Positions 31,906-40,312 of a DNA stretch of 56,749 bases are shown in pieces. Made by a program: the position numbers and the translations under genes. This DNA comes from a virus: positions 1-56,749 of IMG/VR virus record IMGVR_UViG_3300025108_000059; one strand, written 5' to 3'. A model generated the notes under the pieces. That model saw only the letters and a list, made by a program, of their open reading frames with translations. It ran no database searches and had not been told where the DNA came from. Numbering within the stretch: position 1 is the first letter of the stretch; each line of letters begins with the position of its first letter.

Positions 31906-32989
31906 TAATAACCTCCTGGTTAGGTTGTTCGCCATCGCTATCTTTTATGTGATCTGGTTGCATATCCCATTCATTCATAACAAGATCCAAGCAATTATCT
32001 TTGTTAGCATTCCAAGGTTTGCGGAACATTTTAATTACTTCACCTGTTACCGGGCTAATATATTCTAAACTGTTACCACTTTTCTTAAGAACATCTTTTG
32101 CTTCAAAGAATTCAACTAGTCCACTGTATGGACTCATACCTGTTTCGTATGGAATTTCTACTTGCACACTTTCAAATGGTTTTGCATAACGTGTTTTCAT
32201 TACCTTACACGCTGCTCTAATACCAAATACTTGTGATGTTTTATTGCCTTCTGCATCTACTTTTAGTTTAAGTTTACGCATTGCGATAACAATACTACTT
32301 GCATAGATAAAGCCTTGACCACCTGAGATCTTATCATCTGGATCAAACATATCTTGTGATGCATATGTATGGTTTGTGCATAACATACCAACATTAAACT
32401 CACCAAACATATTAACTGTGTTACGAACTAATGAAGTTAGTGCTTTAGGCTTACGACCCATATCACCTTTCATATCACCTTTTTGAAACTGATCAACATC
32501 AGTAGGTGTTAGTAACATACCTAAACTATCTACAACAAATAATACTTTAGGACGTTCTTCCTTTTCTTTATCTGTATATTCTGCTTTATAATCTTTCATA
32601 AAGTCACTCACTGTGCGAGCAACATCATCAATCATACTCATGTTTAGTTTTAGTAGTTTATCTTCAGCAGTATCTACGTCAAGTGCATGTAGCCATTTCT
32701 CATCTAGTGCGTTTTCACTATCAATAAGAACTACAAATATACCTTGATCTTGTGCTGCCTTAACTACATTACCTGCTGCAATGTAACTTTTGCCTGCACC
32801 TGATTCTCCTGCAAGAACAGTTACTTTACCTAAAGGAATACCTTTCACAAAGTCGTTACTGATTAATTTGTTTAGTGTGTAGTTGCCTGTTGAGATCCAT
32901 GTGTCTGGATCATTAAACCCGACACTTAGTCCGGGCACCGCTTTAGTAATACTTTTACGGAATTTGCTTACGTCAAAAGGTTTTGCCAT
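31892..32989 (-). CDS. uvsX: UvsX recombinase (RecA/Rad51 family)
   Basis: 365 residues, near T4 UvsX. Walker A is VLAGESGAGKSYIAAG (57-72). Walker B is KVLFVVDSLGMLL. Other family segments are DSENALDEKWLHAL, GMLCTNHTYAS, and the L2-like SGGQGFIYASS. The C-terminal region is acidic (HIKDSDGEQPNQEV). It catalyses strand exchange in recombination-dependent replication. Confidence 0.97.
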   Translation of the reverse strand: MAKPFDVSKFRKSITKAVPGLSVGFNDPDTWISTGNYTLNKLISNDFVKGIPLGKVTVLAGESGAGKSYIAAGNVVKAAQDQGIFVVLIDSENALDEKWLHALDVDTAEDKLLKLNMSMIDDVARTVSDFMKDYKAEYTDKEKEERPKVLFVVDSLGMLLTPTDVDQFQKGDMKGDMGRKPKALTSLVRNTVNMFGEFNVGMLCTNHTYASQDMFDPDDKISGGQGFIYASSIVIAMRKLKLKVDAEGNKTSQVFGIRAACKVMKTRYAKPFESVQVEIPYETGMSPYSGLVEFFEAKDVLKKSGNSLEYISPVTGEVIKMFRKPWNANKDNCLDLVMNEWDMQPDHIKDSDGEQPNQEVINESE

Positions 32990-33007
32990 TTATATCTCCA
33001 ATCTAAG

Positions 33008-33039
33008 AAACTTGGACATGCTTATGCATGCCCAAGTTT
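33008..33039 (-). terminator. stem-loop terminator after gp32
   Basis: Minus strand stem AAACTTGG-GCATGC / GCATGT-CCAAGTTT with ATAA loop; one G-U pair. The T tract after it is short (TTTCTTAG), so termination may be partial, allowing read-through to uvsX. Confidence 0.7.
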
Positions 33040-33045
33040 TGTTAT

Positions 33046-34053
33046 TTACTTACGATTACGAATCGCTGCTAGAATGTCTTCTGCACTCGGTGCCGCCTGA
33101 CCTGTTGTTGCATCTGCTGGTGCAGGTGCTGGTGCTGGTGGAGGTGTTACTGGTGCCGCTTCTGCAACTGGTGCCGCTGGTGCTGTTTCAACTGCTGGTG
33201 CAGGTGCTACAGGTGCCGCAACTTGTTCCGCTGGTGCAGGTGTAACTTTAGGTGCACTTGTTGGTGCGTCTACACCGTATGGACGATAAAACGTTCCAAA
33301 GCGGTCTACATCATAAAGTTCACCATTTACACTTGCTTCAAACATTTCAAAGATAGCGTTTAAGTGATCTGCATCTGGCTTCTTAGGTAAGAAGTCATTT
33401 AGATTATGCAATCCATTTGCTGCAATTCCATCACGCTCTGTTTGATCTAAACTACGTGAACGTCTGCTCCAATTAGATGTGCTATAATCAGCATATCCAC
33501 CTTTACTAGACTTGACTACTTTAAAGTCAGTTCCTGCTTCATAGTCTGTAGGAATCTCTTCAAACTCTGGATCCATTAGTGCTGCACTAATGATTTTATA
33601 AATTTGAGGTGAGATAACAAACCTACGAATAGGATTCTCTGGTGTGTTGTCTTCTGGTGAATCGTTTTGTGTAACAAAACCTTGAAAAATATAAGAACGC
33701 TTTTTCCAATACTTACGAGCAGTATCTTCTAAAGCTGGATCTTTAAACCAAGGACGAATTTCTGCGTGAACAGGACATTGCTCGCCCCACATTTCAACAC
33801 AAGGAACTTGAACCATTACTGGTTTGTTCTCGTCTTGTCCTTTGACTCCTGGAAAGCTCAAACGGATCATTTGACGTTCTTTCCAAAAGAACGTATTTGA
33901 TTCATCTGCGTCTGGTAGGAATCTTAGTGTTGCACTTGAACCTTCTGCGATGTTCCAATGTGCAAAGATGGCGTTGTCGCCGCCTTGTGCCCCGCCTTTG
34001 GGGCCTTTTTCCTGTGCTTGTAGTTTTGCACGGATTTCTGCTAATGTTGCCAT
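33046..34053 (-). CDS. 32: single-stranded DNA-binding protein gp32
   Basis: 335 residues. The core matches gp32: basic N-terminus with LAEIRAKLQAQEKG, NTFFWKERQMIRL, metal-site cysteines in PCVEMWGEQCPVH (C85, C93, H96) and PIRRFVISPQIYKII. The tail from about residue 255 is a long Ala/Pro/Val-rich linker ending in PSAEDILAAIRNRK, whereas T4 gp32 ends in an acidic tail. Codon-level repeats of gctggtgc type make this stretch low-complexity. Own promoter and a repeat-bearing leader. Confidence 0.93.
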   Translation of the reverse strand: MATLAEIRAKLQAQEKGPKGGAQGGDNAIFAHWNIAEGSSATLRFLPDADESNTFFWKERQMIRLSFPGVKGQDENKPVMVQVPCVEMWGEQCPVHAEIRPWFKDPALEDTARKYWKKRSYIFQGFVTQNDSPEDNTPENPIRRFVISPQIYKIISAALMDPEFEEIPTDYEAGTDFKVVKSSKGGYADYSTSNWSRRSRSLDQTERDGIAANGLHNLNDFLPKKPDADHLNAIFEMFEASVNGELYDVDRFGTFYRPYGVDAPTSAPKVTPAPAEQVAAPVAPAPAVETAPAAPVAEAAPVTPPPAPAPAPADATTGQAAPSAEDILAAIRNRK

Positions 34054-34062
34054 AGTATTTCT

Positions 34063-34147
34063 CCTTTGTTAGCCTATGATAGCCTTTATTAGTTTTATAA
34101 AGTATACAATTCACTTGCATACAGTTGTTTTGCCTTTGTTAGCCTAT
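34063..34147 (-). repeat. direct repeats in the gp32 mRNA leader
   Basis: CCTTTGTTAGCCTAT (plus strand) occurs at 34063-34077 and again at 34133-34147, with a degenerate copy near 34083-34092 (CCTTTATTAG). In the RNA the copies read ATAGGCTAACAAAGG; the one near the start codon is continuous with the AAGGAG ribosome site. They may be cooperative gp32 binding sites. Confidence 0.75.
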
Positions 34148-34149
34148 AC

Positions 34150-34178
34150 AGTATACTACTTTAAGTGCTTACTGTCAA
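34150..34178 (-). promoter_or_regulatory. sigma70-type promoter of gp32 with overlapping inverted repeat
   Basis: Minus strand TTGACA (34173-34178), 17-nt spacer, TATACT (34150-34155). An inverted repeat AGTGCTT-N6-AAGCACT (34164-34183) spans the -35 box. The predicted leader is about 90 nt. Confidence 0.82.
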
Positions 34179-34195
34179 GCACTATTTCCTATTTT

Positions 34196-35476
34196 TTAGG
34201 AAATTCTTTTACGAAGTTCTGCAATTACAGAATCTGTAATAGATTCTTCTTTTGTTACAGCTACTTCCATTTTTGTTGCTGATCCCTTTTTATACAAGAA
34301 GTTAGCAATTTTTGCCGCTAACATTGTATTATTAGTTTTCATATCATGAACATCATTACTCATTTGTGTTAACACATTAAATAATTCATCATTCTTAGTT
34401 GTCATACCAATATAAGATAACATCGCACTTAACTTAGCAAGTGGGCCCATTCCGCCGCTCCATTTTACTGGATCTTCGTTGTTAGGGTTATCTGGATCGT
34501 TTGCGTCAATATGTAATTTAAGATCATCTCCGGATTTGATTATAGCCATTGTGTCATTTAATAGTTTATCATGCATAGTATCTTTACCCTCACGTTCGTT
34601 AAAAATGCGAGATACCGTAGAAAGGACTTCATTCATGTCTACAGTCTCAAATGTATTATACAAGAACTTATCGGATATGTCAACCGAGTTTTCTTCGGTT
34701 TCTACTATTTCTTTTGTTTGATAACTATTATAGCCTCTTAATGTTTGGAGACTTCTTACTGTTTCTTTAATGCTTTTTAATTGCGATTTGATAGTTTCAA
34801 CTACGTTAGCATTGCCTTCGTTAACTAATTTGTTTTTTCTTACGTGTGTAAGGAACTGTGCCATTTCTGTTGCTTCTTTACACATATTCATAATGCCTGT
34901 GCCTTTAGCATCTTCAAATGTTCCACCATGGTTAACATGCATGGCCATAGCTTTAGCACCTGCCATATATTTGTATGGGAATCTTGTTTGTTCTTTATTT
35001 GCATTTTCAACAAATAAACTATGTATGTTTCTGCTTCTCGCTCCACGCTTTTCTTCATTAACACCTTTGCTGTGTCTAATGATTAATCTTGCGTTTTCTA
35101 ATTGTATGTAGCTTGTTTTTACGCTACCAAATGCTTTACTAAATCCTTCTGTCACGCTTTGATGTGAGAAGTCTTTTGGTTCTATGTTTTTATCAAATCT
35201 TTTCACTGTATATTCACCCATTTGTTTATGCACTGCACTCTTAAAACTATTTAACAGTGGCTTATTTGTGTCAATGTCAAAACCTGATCCTATTTGAACC
35301 AATAATTCTAACTTGTTATCTTCTGAACGTAATGAAACCATCATATCATGTTCGTTGACATAAAATCTTGTTGCTTCTTCTGAATTTAATGTTTTTTCTC
35401 CAGAATCAGTAAATAACACCACATCGTAATTGGCGCCTTTTATAATATTAAATATTTCTTGTGCAACTGTATTCAT
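34196..35476 (-). CDS. hypothetical protein, 426 aa (late)
   Basis: Large alpha/beta protein with no recognised domain. Segments: ANYDVVLFTDSGEKTL, LLVQIGSGFDID, YMAGAKAMAMHVNHGG and a helical C-terminus ending in IAELRKRIS. It follows the terminase unit, with its own late promoter 17 nt upstream. A virion or packaging accessory role is a guess from timing. Confidence 0.65.
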   Translation of the reverse strand: MNTVAQEIFNIIKGANYDVVLFTDSGEKTLNSEEATRFYVNEHDMMVSLRSEDNKLELLVQIGSGFDIDTNKPLLNSFKSAVHKQMGEYTVKRFDKNIEPKDFSHQSVTEGFSKAFGSVKTSYIQLENARLIIRHSKGVNEEKRGARSRNIHSLFVENANKEQTRFPYKYMAGAKAMAMHVNHGGTFEDAKGTGIMNMCKEATEMAQFLTHVRKNKLVNEGNANVVETIKSQLKSIKETVRSLQTLRGYNSYQTKEIVETEENSVDISDKFLYNTFETVDMNEVLSTVSRIFNEREGKDTMHDKLLNDTMAIIKSGDDLKLHIDANDPDNPNNEDPVKWSGGMGPLAKLSAMLSYIGMTTKNDELFNVLTQMSNDVHDMKTNNTMLAAKIANFLYKKGSATKMEVAVTKEESITDSVIAELRKRIS

Positions 35477-35492
35477 TGTGTTCCTCTTTATA

Positions 35493-35501
35493 CTATTTAT
35501 G
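35493..35501 (-). promoter_or_regulatory. late promoter element
   Basis: Minus strand CATAAATAG, 17 nt upstream of ATG 35476. Confidence 0.65.
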
Positions 35502-35514
35502 CCAAAACGTAAAA

Positions 35515-37077
35515 TTATAACATACTAAAAGGCATAGGCTGCATAAAATCGTCATCATCGTCATCTACTAGGTATTCAAATGCTGATTCTTCATAGTTAA
35601 CAATTTCTTGTGCCATTCGCACTATTAATATAAGTGCCATAACCAAGTCATCGTGTTCGCCGTCTTTTGCTGAATAACTATTACCACGTGCAATAAAGAC
35701 TTTGAGTTCGCCCAATAAGTTTTGACTTGCTATTTCTAGTTTATCTGTTTCTATCCAATGTTTTAGTTTACTACATGCTGTAAGTTTACTTTTATGTGTT
35801 GTAGTAAATCCTTTTCTAAACCTACGTGCATTACCGTGCCGTTTTGTTTCACTAATGAATGTGCCTGGAAAAAATTCTTCACCTGTTTCTGCAATTACAA
35901 CTAAAGCCGCTTCACCTAGTGTGTTATTCTCTACACTATAATACTGTTCTGCTTCACCATCTGTTTCAGTTTCTATATACATTAATATTTCACGTAGTAT
36001 TTTAATCTGACCTTGAACAGTAGTTTTATTGTGTTGCCATTCTGCTACTTGTTTCATTCCTGGCATTTCGTATACCTGTATTGCAGCAGAGTCGCCACCT
36101 GTTCCCAAACTTGGGTCCAATGATGACATGTATATTTTGTCTTTGCGTATTGGTCTATACCAACGCACCTGTCCCATTTTAGCATATGGTTGTTTTGCTT
36201 CCATTAATGATAGTTTGATACTGTCAATAAGTGTCTCGTCAAACGCAATAAACTCATTTAAGTGTTCACGTCTAAAACGTTCTTCGCCAATTTTGTTGCG
36301 TTCTTCTTCTGCCCATTCTTCATCTCTTTCTGGGTGATATTTCCAATCAGCGTTAAAGGATTTGAATCCATTTAATCCCAATCCATTTTCTGTGTCGTTA
36401 CCAAATTCATCTTGTGCTTTAGCAGCCTCTCTATAAATTTGTGCAAATTGGTCATCATCCTGATTTGGTGTGCTTGTAATAATACATTTACCACCAGTTG
36501 ATAATGTAGGTGATAGTGCTGTCCAAAATTCTTTGGCTATGTTAGGACGCACAAATGCAAATTCGTCTAAGTATGCTAATGATATACTCAAACCACGTCC
36601 AGTATTTTCTGTTGTTGACTGTGCAATAATACGTGACCCATTATCAAATTCTAAACTACCTTTATTGTAACTTGTTACACCTGCACGTATAAAGTCTGGA
36701 AGTGTTTCGTATGCAAAACGTATACGTTGCATAATTTCACTTGCACCTGAATATTTGTGTGCTGCAATAAGAATCGTTTGATCAGGAACAAACATAGCAT
36801 ACCATAATAGATATCCTGCTGCCGCTGTTGATTTACCCATTTGCCTACTTACCAATGCAATACTGTATCTGTTGTTGTGATAACAGTCTACAAGTTCTTT
36901 TTGATAATCAAATAAGTCAAATTTTACACGACCTTTAGTTGGATGTTGAATCCAACAATGGTTTATCAAGAAGTATTTTGGATCTTCAGCACACTTGGCT
37001 AATTCCAATAAATCTTCTTCTGTAAACTTTTCTTTTTGATACGGAGTTTTGGTTAATTTTGTATCTGCTGTGCTCAT
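35515..37077 (-). CDS. 17: terminase large subunit (T4 gp17)
   Basis: 520 residues, somewhat shorter than T4 gp17 (610). ATPase half: Walker A-like VSRQMGKSTAAAGYLLW, Walker B LAYLDEFAFV with catalytic Glu, and coupling motif CIITSTPNQ. Nuclease half (RNase H-like): SSLDPSLGTGGDSAAI, Glu in YSVENNTLGEAAL, and Asp in GEHDDLVMALIL. It pumps and cuts concatemeric DNA at the portal. Confidence 0.96.
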   Translation of the reverse strand: MSTADTKLTKTPYQKEKFTEEDLLELAKCAEDPKYFLINHCWIQHPTKGRVKFDLFDYQKELVDCYHNNRYSIALVSRQMGKSTAAAGYLLWYAMFVPDQTILIAAHKYSGASEIMQRIRFAYETLPDFIRAGVTSYNKGSLEFDNGSRIIAQSTTENTGRGLSISLAYLDEFAFVRPNIAKEFWTALSPTLSTGGKCIITSTPNQDDDQFAQIYREAAKAQDEFGNDTENGLGLNGFKSFNADWKYHPERDEEWAEEERNKIGEERFRREHLNEFIAFDETLIDSIKLSLMEAKQPYAKMGQVRWYRPIRKDKIYMSSLDPSLGTGGDSAAIQVYEMPGMKQVAEWQHNKTTVQGQIKILREILMYIETETDGEAEQYYSVENNTLGEAALVVIAETGEEFFPGTFISETKRHGNARRFRKGFTTTHKSKLTACSKLKHWIETDKLEIASQNLLGELKVFIARGNSYSAKDGEHDDLVMALILIVRMAQEIVNYEESAFEYLVDDDDDDFMQPMPFSML

Positions 37078-37091
37078 AATACTATTTAGTC

Positions 37092-37126
37092 AATAAAAAC
37101 GGCGTAGTTAATTAAAACTACACCGC
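37092..37126 (-). terminator. rho-independent terminator
   Basis: Minus strand CGGTGTAGTT/AACTACGCCG stem with 6-nt loop (one G-U pair), followed by TTTTTATT. It lies between the acidic protein gene and gp17. Confidence 0.85.
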
Positions 37127-37158
37127 TCTGTTATTCACCTGGGAGGAAACGTGAACTT

Positions 37159-37986
37159 TTATTTTTCTTTTTTTGCTTTGTAGGCTTCTTTAAGATCTTC
37201 TACTGTATGTTCTTTGATTCCTACTTTCATGCTTTCTGCATCTAAGTATCTTTTTAAACTTAGATTAACGCTTTGTGCAAAGTTTTCATATGGTTCACCA
37301 TGTTCTGTAGCTTCTTCTTCAGCTGCACCTTCTGGTGTGTTTGCCCATTCGTCTAATTTTGTTTTAATTTTTTCTTCTGATAAACCTGCGTTTTTCATCA
37401 TGTTAACTAGTTGTGTAGTATCCATTGTTGGAGACTCTTCTAATTCTTCTTTATCGTCTTCAGCTACTGCTACTTCTTCAAGCTCTTCGGTTTCTTCTTC
37501 AACTTTGTCAGCTTCTTCTTCAAGCTCTTCGGTAGTTTCTTCTGTAGTTTCTTCTGTAGTTTCTTTTACTTCTTTATCTTTGGCTGCTTTTTTCATTGTT
37601 TCTTTTTCATCGCCATCGCCATCTAAGTCAGCAAAATCTGGTTTTGCTTTTGCTTCTGGAAGTTCTTCTGTTGATGGTTCAGTTGGTTCAACTGACTCTT
37701 CTGTTTCTTCATCACCCATTGGTAACTCATGATGACGTCTAAAGTCTGCTACAAAATCTTCAATTTGATCGCCACTTAAATAACGAACTAAATCATCAAA
37801 TACTGGTTGACAGTCACCTTCAAAATGCATATCAATTAAATCATAAATTGGTTCTGCAAATTCGCCAACTGCTTCTTGTGCCACTGGCTTCATTTCTCTT
37901 TGTGTTGCTTCTGGAGCCGGGCTTGGTGTTTCTTCAACCTTTGCTTGGCTACCAGCAAGTTTTAATATTCTCTCTAATTCACTCAT
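37159..37986 (-). CDS. acidic head/core-type hypothetical protein
   Basis: 275 residues. Residues about 45-90 are globular (IYDLIDMHFEGDCQPVFDDL). Residues 95-190 are Glu/Thr-rich low complexity with short repeats (TEETTEETTEELEEE), including a calcium-loop-like DLDGDGDE. The C-terminus is basic (LKEAYKAKKEK). This charge layout is common in T4 prohead core proteins. It overlaps the upstream gene by 8 nt, between small and large terminase genes. Confidence 0.6.
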   Translation of the reverse strand: MSELERILKLAGSQAKVEETPSPAPEATQREMKPVAQEAVGEFAEPIYDLIDMHFEGDCQPVFDDLVRYLSGDQIEDFVADFRRHHELPMGDEETEESVEPTEPSTEELPEAKAKPDFADLDGDGDEKETMKKAAKDKEVKETTEETTEETTEELEEEADKVEEETEELEEVAVAEDDKEELEESPTMDTTQLVNMMKNAGLSEEKIKTKLDEWANTPEGAAEEEATEHGEPYENFAQSVNLSLKRYLDAESMKVGIKEHTVEDLKEAYKAKKEK

Positions 37987-38434
37987 TGCCTTTTTCCTTT
38001 TCTTTACGTAACTTTAATAATTCTTTAATTAATGAAGCGTTATATTCATCACCTGATAAATCCTTTGCTGGAACTTCTTCTGGTTCAAAGTGTTCTTCTT
38101 TTTCATCAACGTCTGTTTCGCCATCGCCTTTTACTTTTAGCACACCATCTTTCAATCCTAACATGTTTCCAATTTCATTTTGAATTTGGCTTGCTGTTGC
38201 AATTCTGTCTGTTGAAAAATCATACATATATACTTCATACCCTTTGTGTTTAGGGAAGTCTCTTGGCGCACTTTGTAGTATAGTTTTCTTCTCACCACTA
38301 AGTCCTTTAGAGTCGTATTTCATTAAGTGGTTCTCTATGCGATCACATTGCTCATCAGTTAATTGATGAACGGTTTTAATACAGAAATTCCAAGTTTTAT
38401 CAGATTCTGTTAGATATTGTGTAAATGATTTCAT
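37979..38434 (-). CDS. hypothetical protein, 151 aa (head-associated?)
   Basis: It opens with MKSFTQYLTES, the N-terminal form seen on many T4-type prohead and core proteins. The middle is alpha/beta (TDEQCDRIENHLMKYD, YEVYMYDFSTDRIA), and the end is charged (LIKELLKLRKEKEKG). Own late promoter (38453-38461). Head or core location is an inference from the opening and from neighbours. Confidence 0.6.
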   Translation of the reverse strand: MKSFTQYLTESDKTWNFCIKTVHQLTDEQCDRIENHLMKYDSKGLSGEKKTILQSAPRDFPKHKGYEVYMYDFSTDRIATASQIQNEIGNMLGLKDGVLKVKGDGETDVDEKEEHFEPEEVPAKDLSGDEYNASLIKELLKLRKEKEKGNE

Positions 38435-38452
38435 AACGTCTTCTCCATAATA

Positions 38453-38461
38453 CTATTTATC
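38453..38461 (-). promoter_or_regulatory. late promoter element
   Basis: Minus strand GATAAATAG, 19 nt before ATG 38434. Confidence 0.65.
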
Positions 38462-39001
38462 ATCATTCTTCATTTTAGTCATGATTTCAGCTAACAATTC
38501 TGATCTGTCTCCAATGATACGACCAGTTGCTTCTTCTGTATCCTCATCTGTGCCTAATTTATCTTTTACATATGCATCTGTTTTCTTTTCTTCTTGCTGT
38601 ATTCGTTGTTGACGCATTTGTAATTCAATCATTTTCATTTTTTTGTCCATTTTAGCCTGTTTGGCCTGTAATGCGGCCGCAAGCATTTTACTTGCACTAT
38701 CAAATATTGGTGCAGCATGCCTATCTTCTACATTTCTACCTAAATCTACTAAATCATCAAATGTTGCCATAGCCTTTGATGCATATGCATCCATTTCTCT
38801 GTCAAGCTCTTCCATTCCTGTTACCATTGGAAGTGCTGCGTCGGCACGCTCGGCAATGCTTAGATCATCTTTATATTTAACTATTTCGTTTTGAGTTTCT
38901 TCAACTGTCGGTTCATCAGGTTCAACTACTGATTCTGGAAGATTTGGCATTAAATCTTCAATTTTTGGCAGATTAAATTCTTCTTCTAATTTTTTTGTCA
39001 T
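38453..39001 (-). CDS. 16: terminase small subunit (T4 gp16-like)
   Basis: 182 residues; T4 gp16 is 164. The centre (TFDDLVDLGRNVEDRHAAPIF, then SKMLAAALQAKQAKMDKKMK) resembles the gp16 oligomerisation helices, followed by a charged coiled coil (LQMRQQRIQQEEKK). It stimulates the gp17 ATPase and recognises DNA. The large subunit is encoded 1.4 kb downstream with two head-type genes between, an unusual separation. Confidence 0.75.
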   Translation of the reverse strand: MTKKLEEEFNLPKIEDLMPNLPESVVEPDEPTVEETQNEIVKYKDDLSIAERADAALPMVTGMEELDREMDAYASKAMATFDDLVDLGRNVEDRHAAPIFDSASKMLAAALQAKQAKMDKKMKMIELQMRQQRIQQEEKKTDAYVKDKLGTDEDTEEATGRIIGDRSELLAEIMTKMKNDDK

Positions 39002-39019
39002 GTTAACCTCATTATAGTA

Positions 39020-39028
39020 GTATTTATG
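39020..39028 (-). promoter_or_regulatory. late promoter element
   Basis: Minus strand CATAAATAC, 19 nt before ATG 39001. Confidence 0.72.
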
Positions 39029-39755
39029 CTAGTTTTCCGAACGCCCATTTACGTTCTTTACACCACCAGCATTCGCCACAATGTTTAGAAAAATCAAATG
39101 TGGCTTCTTCACAACTTCTGGTTAAAGGAAATAATGTATCAGTTAAGTTATATCTATCATATAGTTCTGCTACTATCATCTTGTCGTATTTTGCAAATGG
39201 CCTGTTAAATTTCCAAAGATCAGGTTCCATATAAAGTTCTTCAGTAGGAACTGCAACATCTGAATCTCTTTCTAAATCTCTACCGTCTGCAATATTATGT
39301 AACTCTAACTGTTCAGCTGATGGATTTGCTGTAATACCCATGTATTGAACAGAATCTTTATTATGTAGACTTTGTGTTAGACTTTCTATATCATCGCTAT
39401 ATGCTGTTTTATTAATATCTACTCCATTCTCGTCAGGTCCATCATTACTATTAGCAACAGGTAAACTTTCATTATGATAATGCTTATAGTCACCCAATGG
39501 ATATATTTTATCTATAAACTTTACTACTTGGTTTGCAAATTCATACTGATATGGTTTAGTTGATCCTACTGTGCTTGAAATTTTAAAATTAAGTTCTGTA
39601 TTATATTCATTTTTATACTTTGCTAAAAGGAACATAAGTATTGAACTATCTGCTCCTCCTGACATTTTTACAATTACATCTCTACTGCCAGGAATATATA
39701 TGTTAACATCGCCTTGACTAGTAGGCTCTGTCATTGTTAAATATTCTTTGGTCAT
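39024..39755 (-). CDS. PP-loop ATP pyrophosphatase, QueC-like
   Basis: 243 residues, the usual QueC length. The PP-loop is VIVKMSGGADSSILMF (about 28-43). The C-terminus has SCEEATFD followed by HCGECWWCKERKWAF, a C-x2-C-x2-C cluster like the zinc site of 7-cyano-7-deazaguanine synthase. Alternatives are PAPS-reductase-like or thiouridylase-like PP-loop enzymes. It overlaps the methyltransferase gene by 4 nt. A role in modifying phage DNA or tRNA is possible; no other deazaguanine gene is visible here. Confidence 0.65.
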   Translation of the reverse strand: MTKEYLTMTEPTSQGDVNIYIPGSRDVIVKMSGGADSSILMFLLAKYKNEYNTELNFKISSTVGSTKPYQYEFANQVVKFIDKIYPLGDYKHYHNESLPVANSNDGPDENGVDINKTAYSDDIESLTQSLHNKDSVQYMGITANPSAEQLELHNIADGRDLERDSDVAVPTEELYMEPDLWKFNRPFAKYDKMIVAELYDRYNLTDTLFPLTRSCEEATFDFSKHCGECWWCKERKWAFGKLA

Positions 39756-40312
39756 TTCTTCCTCACAATTTTGTATGCAGAATGAGATTCTATGTGTTTT
39801 TTAGTAGAGTTCCCAATTGTTGGTATCTTATACTGATCCATATATGCACTACTTAGCAATGGGTTAAACTCTAACCAAATTTCACCATTTATTTTTACAA
39901 GGTCTAAAAGTTTCTCGACTAAGTTTGAATATTGTCTGTCTGTAGAAATTGGTCCACCTGACTCGCTGTGCATTGCATTTGCATTTGCAATTATATAATC
40001 GTATTGTTCATCTTTTTTAAGTATATCAAAACTAGTGTCTAATCCTGTATATTCCCAAAATATTGGGGTTACATATGGCGAGAGCCCACAATCTATCACT
40101 TCATTTTGAGATGAATTTGTGGTAATAACTGTATTGCCTTGTTTTGTTAGATGATGACTTAAATGTCCAGATCCTGCTCCAATTTCAAGTATAAAACTAT
40201 GACTTTTTATGCCTATACATTGTATTATTTCGTTAGATTCAATTTCACGCTCTTTATAGTCTACATGCCAGTCCCATACGCCTATATTGATTTGTCCTAA
40301 TTTTTTGGTCAT
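39752..40312 (-). CDS. SAM-dependent methyltransferase
   Basis: 186 residues. Class I motif I is FILEIGAGSGHLSHHL, then motif II region TVITTNSS, a motif IV-like YDYIIANANAMH, and ending strands NGEIWLEFNP. The NPPY/DPPY signature of amino-DNA methylases is missing, so a protein, RNA or small-molecule substrate is more likely. It is coupled by ATGA overlaps to gp4 on one side and to the QueC-like gene on the other. Confidence 0.8.
   Translation of the reverse strand: MTKKLGQINIGVWDWHVDYKEREIESNEIIQCIGIKSHSFILEIGAGSGHLSHHLTKQGNTVITTNSSQNEVIDCGLSPYVTPIFWEYTGLDTSFDILKKDEQYDYIIANANAMHSESGGPISTDRQYSNLVEKLLDLVKINGEIWLEFNPLLSSAYMDQYKIPTIGNSTKKHIESHSAYKIVRKK

Noticed and set aside
33902-34120. 72-codon frame starting in the gp32 leader
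   Set aside because: It overlaps the gp32 start in another frame and contains the leader repeats; no ribosome site near its ATG.
34185-34203. Hairpin TTTCCTA-5-TAGGAAA as terminator of the 426-aa gene
   Set aside because: It overlaps the stop codon, is all A/T-rich at its ends and lacks a T tract on the minus strand.
37214-37732. 172-codon plus-strand Ser-rich frame
   Set aside because: Mirror of the Glu/Thr low-complexity repeats on the minus strand (GAA/GAG read as TTC/CTC).
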